Of a stretch of DNA of 6,290 nucleotides, positions 5,292 to 6,290 are shown piece by piece. This DNA is from a bacterium (GTDB taxonomy: Bacteria > Patescibacteria > Dojkabacteria > SC72). The stretch is taken from contig JAKPKF010000311.1 in assembly GCA_029553845.1 (NCBI GenBank), positions 1 to 6,290 on the forward strand, read 5' to 3'. The notes beneath the pieces were generated by a model. It saw only the letters and a program-made list of their open reading frames with translations, did not search any database and was not told where the DNA came from. The position numbers and the translations under genes are program-made. Every line of letters begins with the position of its first letter. Positions within the stretch are counted from its first letter, which is position 1.

Positions 5292-6272
5292 ATGGCAGCA
5301 GATCAATATCAAAAAATTAATTCGATATATAGAATAGACTTGATTGACAAGAATAGAAAAACTGGTACAGACTATACGTTTGGTGGGACTAACAATGATA
5401 AGTTTACCATACAGGGTGCTAAGCTATTAACAACTATTCCTGATGCAGATCTTAGTACTATTGGTCCAGACCACACGGTAATTTTATCAAATTTAAATCT
5501 ACAAACACCAACTAATGAAACAGAAGAAAACGTATACCTTAAAATTCGTCCTGTACTGAGATTTGGTTCTGCGTCAAATGAATATATGTATCAAGAATTA
5601 GAGCAAGAGCTTCGTCTTCATGTAAATAGCACAGCACAATTAAAATTGCCGTCAGATTCTATGATAATTAGAACAGGTAAGGTTGGTGCTATCAATCAAA
5701 CACACTCTGTTGCTGTGCACCAAGTTTCACAACCTGGAAGTGAAACTATAGATTATCAATGTATTGTAGAGACTCATCCTATAAACAATACACACTTTAA
5801 AGTTGTATTTGAAATACAGCTCACAGACGGGGGAACAAATGGTGTGTCAAAAGAGACTTTCCCTGTATCCTCTACAAATATAAAAATTCAGTATGCAAAG
5901 TTTGAAACTGCTGAAGTAGGAGACTTAGGATTAGGTGGATCCCCTGAATCATTACGCTGGCAAACTGTTACAGGAACACCAGTGTCTGCAGGAATTGGAA
6001 TAAATAACCAAACAAAATTTACTGTTACCATTCCTGATCTTAAATTTGATGAAAACGATTATGATACAGAGTATGCGTTTAGATGGAAAAATGAGAGTGA
6101 TCCTTCTAACAATTTTTCTAAAATTACTACTATTAGAATCCTTCATGTTGATGTTGTTGAAAAATATGTTACATTTGTATCCCCTATTTCCGGTACAGCA
6201 TTTGTTGGCACTCCAAGTGTTGAAGTTAAACTTGGCAACATTGGGAAAGACAATACAGTGATAGATCCATGA
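5292..6272 (+). CDS. Putative beta-rich virion protein with fibronectin-III-like segment
   Basis: A 326-residue protein, very rich in Thr, Ser, Asn and Val and nearly free of cysteine (one, at 157), a composition common in beta-rich virion proteins. Residues 1-120 carry a pattern of short strands (e.g. NVYLKIRPVLRFG) and a charged helix (MYQELEQELRLHV). Residues about 238-285 look like a fibronectin type III or Ig-like domain: FTVTIPDLKF, then YAFRWKNES, then SNNFSKITTIRI. From 293 a further domain seems to begin (VTFVSPISGTAFVGTPSVEV) but the gene ends at 326. No signal peptide or membrane segment is seen. It follows terL, where many phages carry the portal gene; it does not look like a portal. 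A neck, tail, fibre or capsid-decoration protein is the likeliest role, by inference from fold and context. No family recognised. Confidence 0.88.
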   Translation: MAADQYQKINSIYRIDLIDKNRKTGTDYTFGGTNNDKFTIQGAKLLTTIPDADLSTIGPDHTVILSNLNLQTPTNETEENVYLKIRPVLRFGSASNEYMYQELEQELRLHVNSTAQLKLPSDSMIIRTGKVGAINQTHSVAVHQVSQPGSETIDYQCIVETHPINNTHFKVVFEIQLTDGGTNGVSKETFPVSSTNIKIQYAKFETAEVGDLGLGGSPESLRWQTVTGTPVSAGIGINNQTKFTVTIPDLKFDENDYDTEYAFRWKNESDPSNNFSKITTIRILHVDVVEKYVTFVSPISGTAFVGTPSVEVKLGNIGKDNTVIDP

Positions 6273-6290
6273 GTTACGCAACTACTTATC
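6269..6290 (+). CDS. Start of a downstream gene, cut by the window end
   Basis: ATG at 6269 overlaps the preceding TGA stop (6270-6272) as ATGA, a common coupled junction, and its frame stays open to the window end (MSYATTY...). No good Shine-Dalgarno sequence is near; GGGAAAG at 6242-6248 is too far away. The call therefore rests on the overlap and the tight spacing of this operon. Nothing can be said about its function. Confidence 0.45.

Noticed and set aside
5344..5349. Perfect TTGACA early in the beta-rich gene as a possible -35 box
   Set aside because: The bases at a 17-bp spacing (ACAGAC) do not form a -10 box; the nearest TATA-like run is too far.
5952..6281. Minus-strand open frame opposite the end of the beta-rich protein
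   Set aside because: Asn/Ile/Cys-rich product typical of the antisense of an AT-rich beta protein, and no other gene in the window reads on this strand.

Overview
The window is a compact, AT-rich stretch of a tailed double-stranded DNA bacteriophage (Caudoviricetes) or prophage. The anchor is an unmistakable terminase large subunit (TerL) with both its ATPase and nuclease motifs. Every gene reads on the + strand and genes abut or overlap. The strong AGGAGG-type ribosome sites, AT-rich codons and one consensus sigma70/sigmaA promoter suggest a low-GC Gram-positive (Firmicutes) host. That host call is inference; no gene here names the host or phage genus.

Layout. Bases 1-929 hold three small unrecognised genes: the first is probably cut by the window start, the next two are complete. 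A short gap (930-977) carries a near-perfect promoter (TTGACA, 17-bp spacer, TGn extended -10 TATATT) whose -35 box overlaps the stop codon of the preceding gene, followed by a very strong Shine-Dalgarno sequence. It drives a 475-residue protein with a Gly/Ala-rich hydrophobic centre and a charged, possibly coiled-coil tail; a virion or DNA-ejection protein is my best guess. A TAATG junction then couples it to a 107-residue protein that reads as a GroES-like co-chaperonin lacking the roof hairpin. Next come a 94-residue acidic unknown protein, a 270-residue likely small terminase subunit (TerS) whose start lies inside that gene, the 505-residue TerL overlapping the end of terS, and a 326-residue beta-rich protein with a fibronectin-III-like segment. 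An ATGA overlap starts one more gene that leaves the window.

How the genes may work together. From 978 onward this looks like one late transcription unit for DNA packaging and virion building. TerS would choose the packaging site, TerL would cut and pump DNA, the GroES-like protein could help the host chaperonin fold a virion protein (as T4 gp31 does for the T4 capsid protein), and the 475- and 326-residue proteins are probable virion parts. The most notable items are the GroES-like gene inside the packaging cluster, the Gly-zipper-like protein behind the strong promoter, and an 11-bp hairpin inside a small gene. No tRNA, CRISPR, insertion sequence or intrinsic terminator was seen, and no gene-free stretch exceeds 48 bases.
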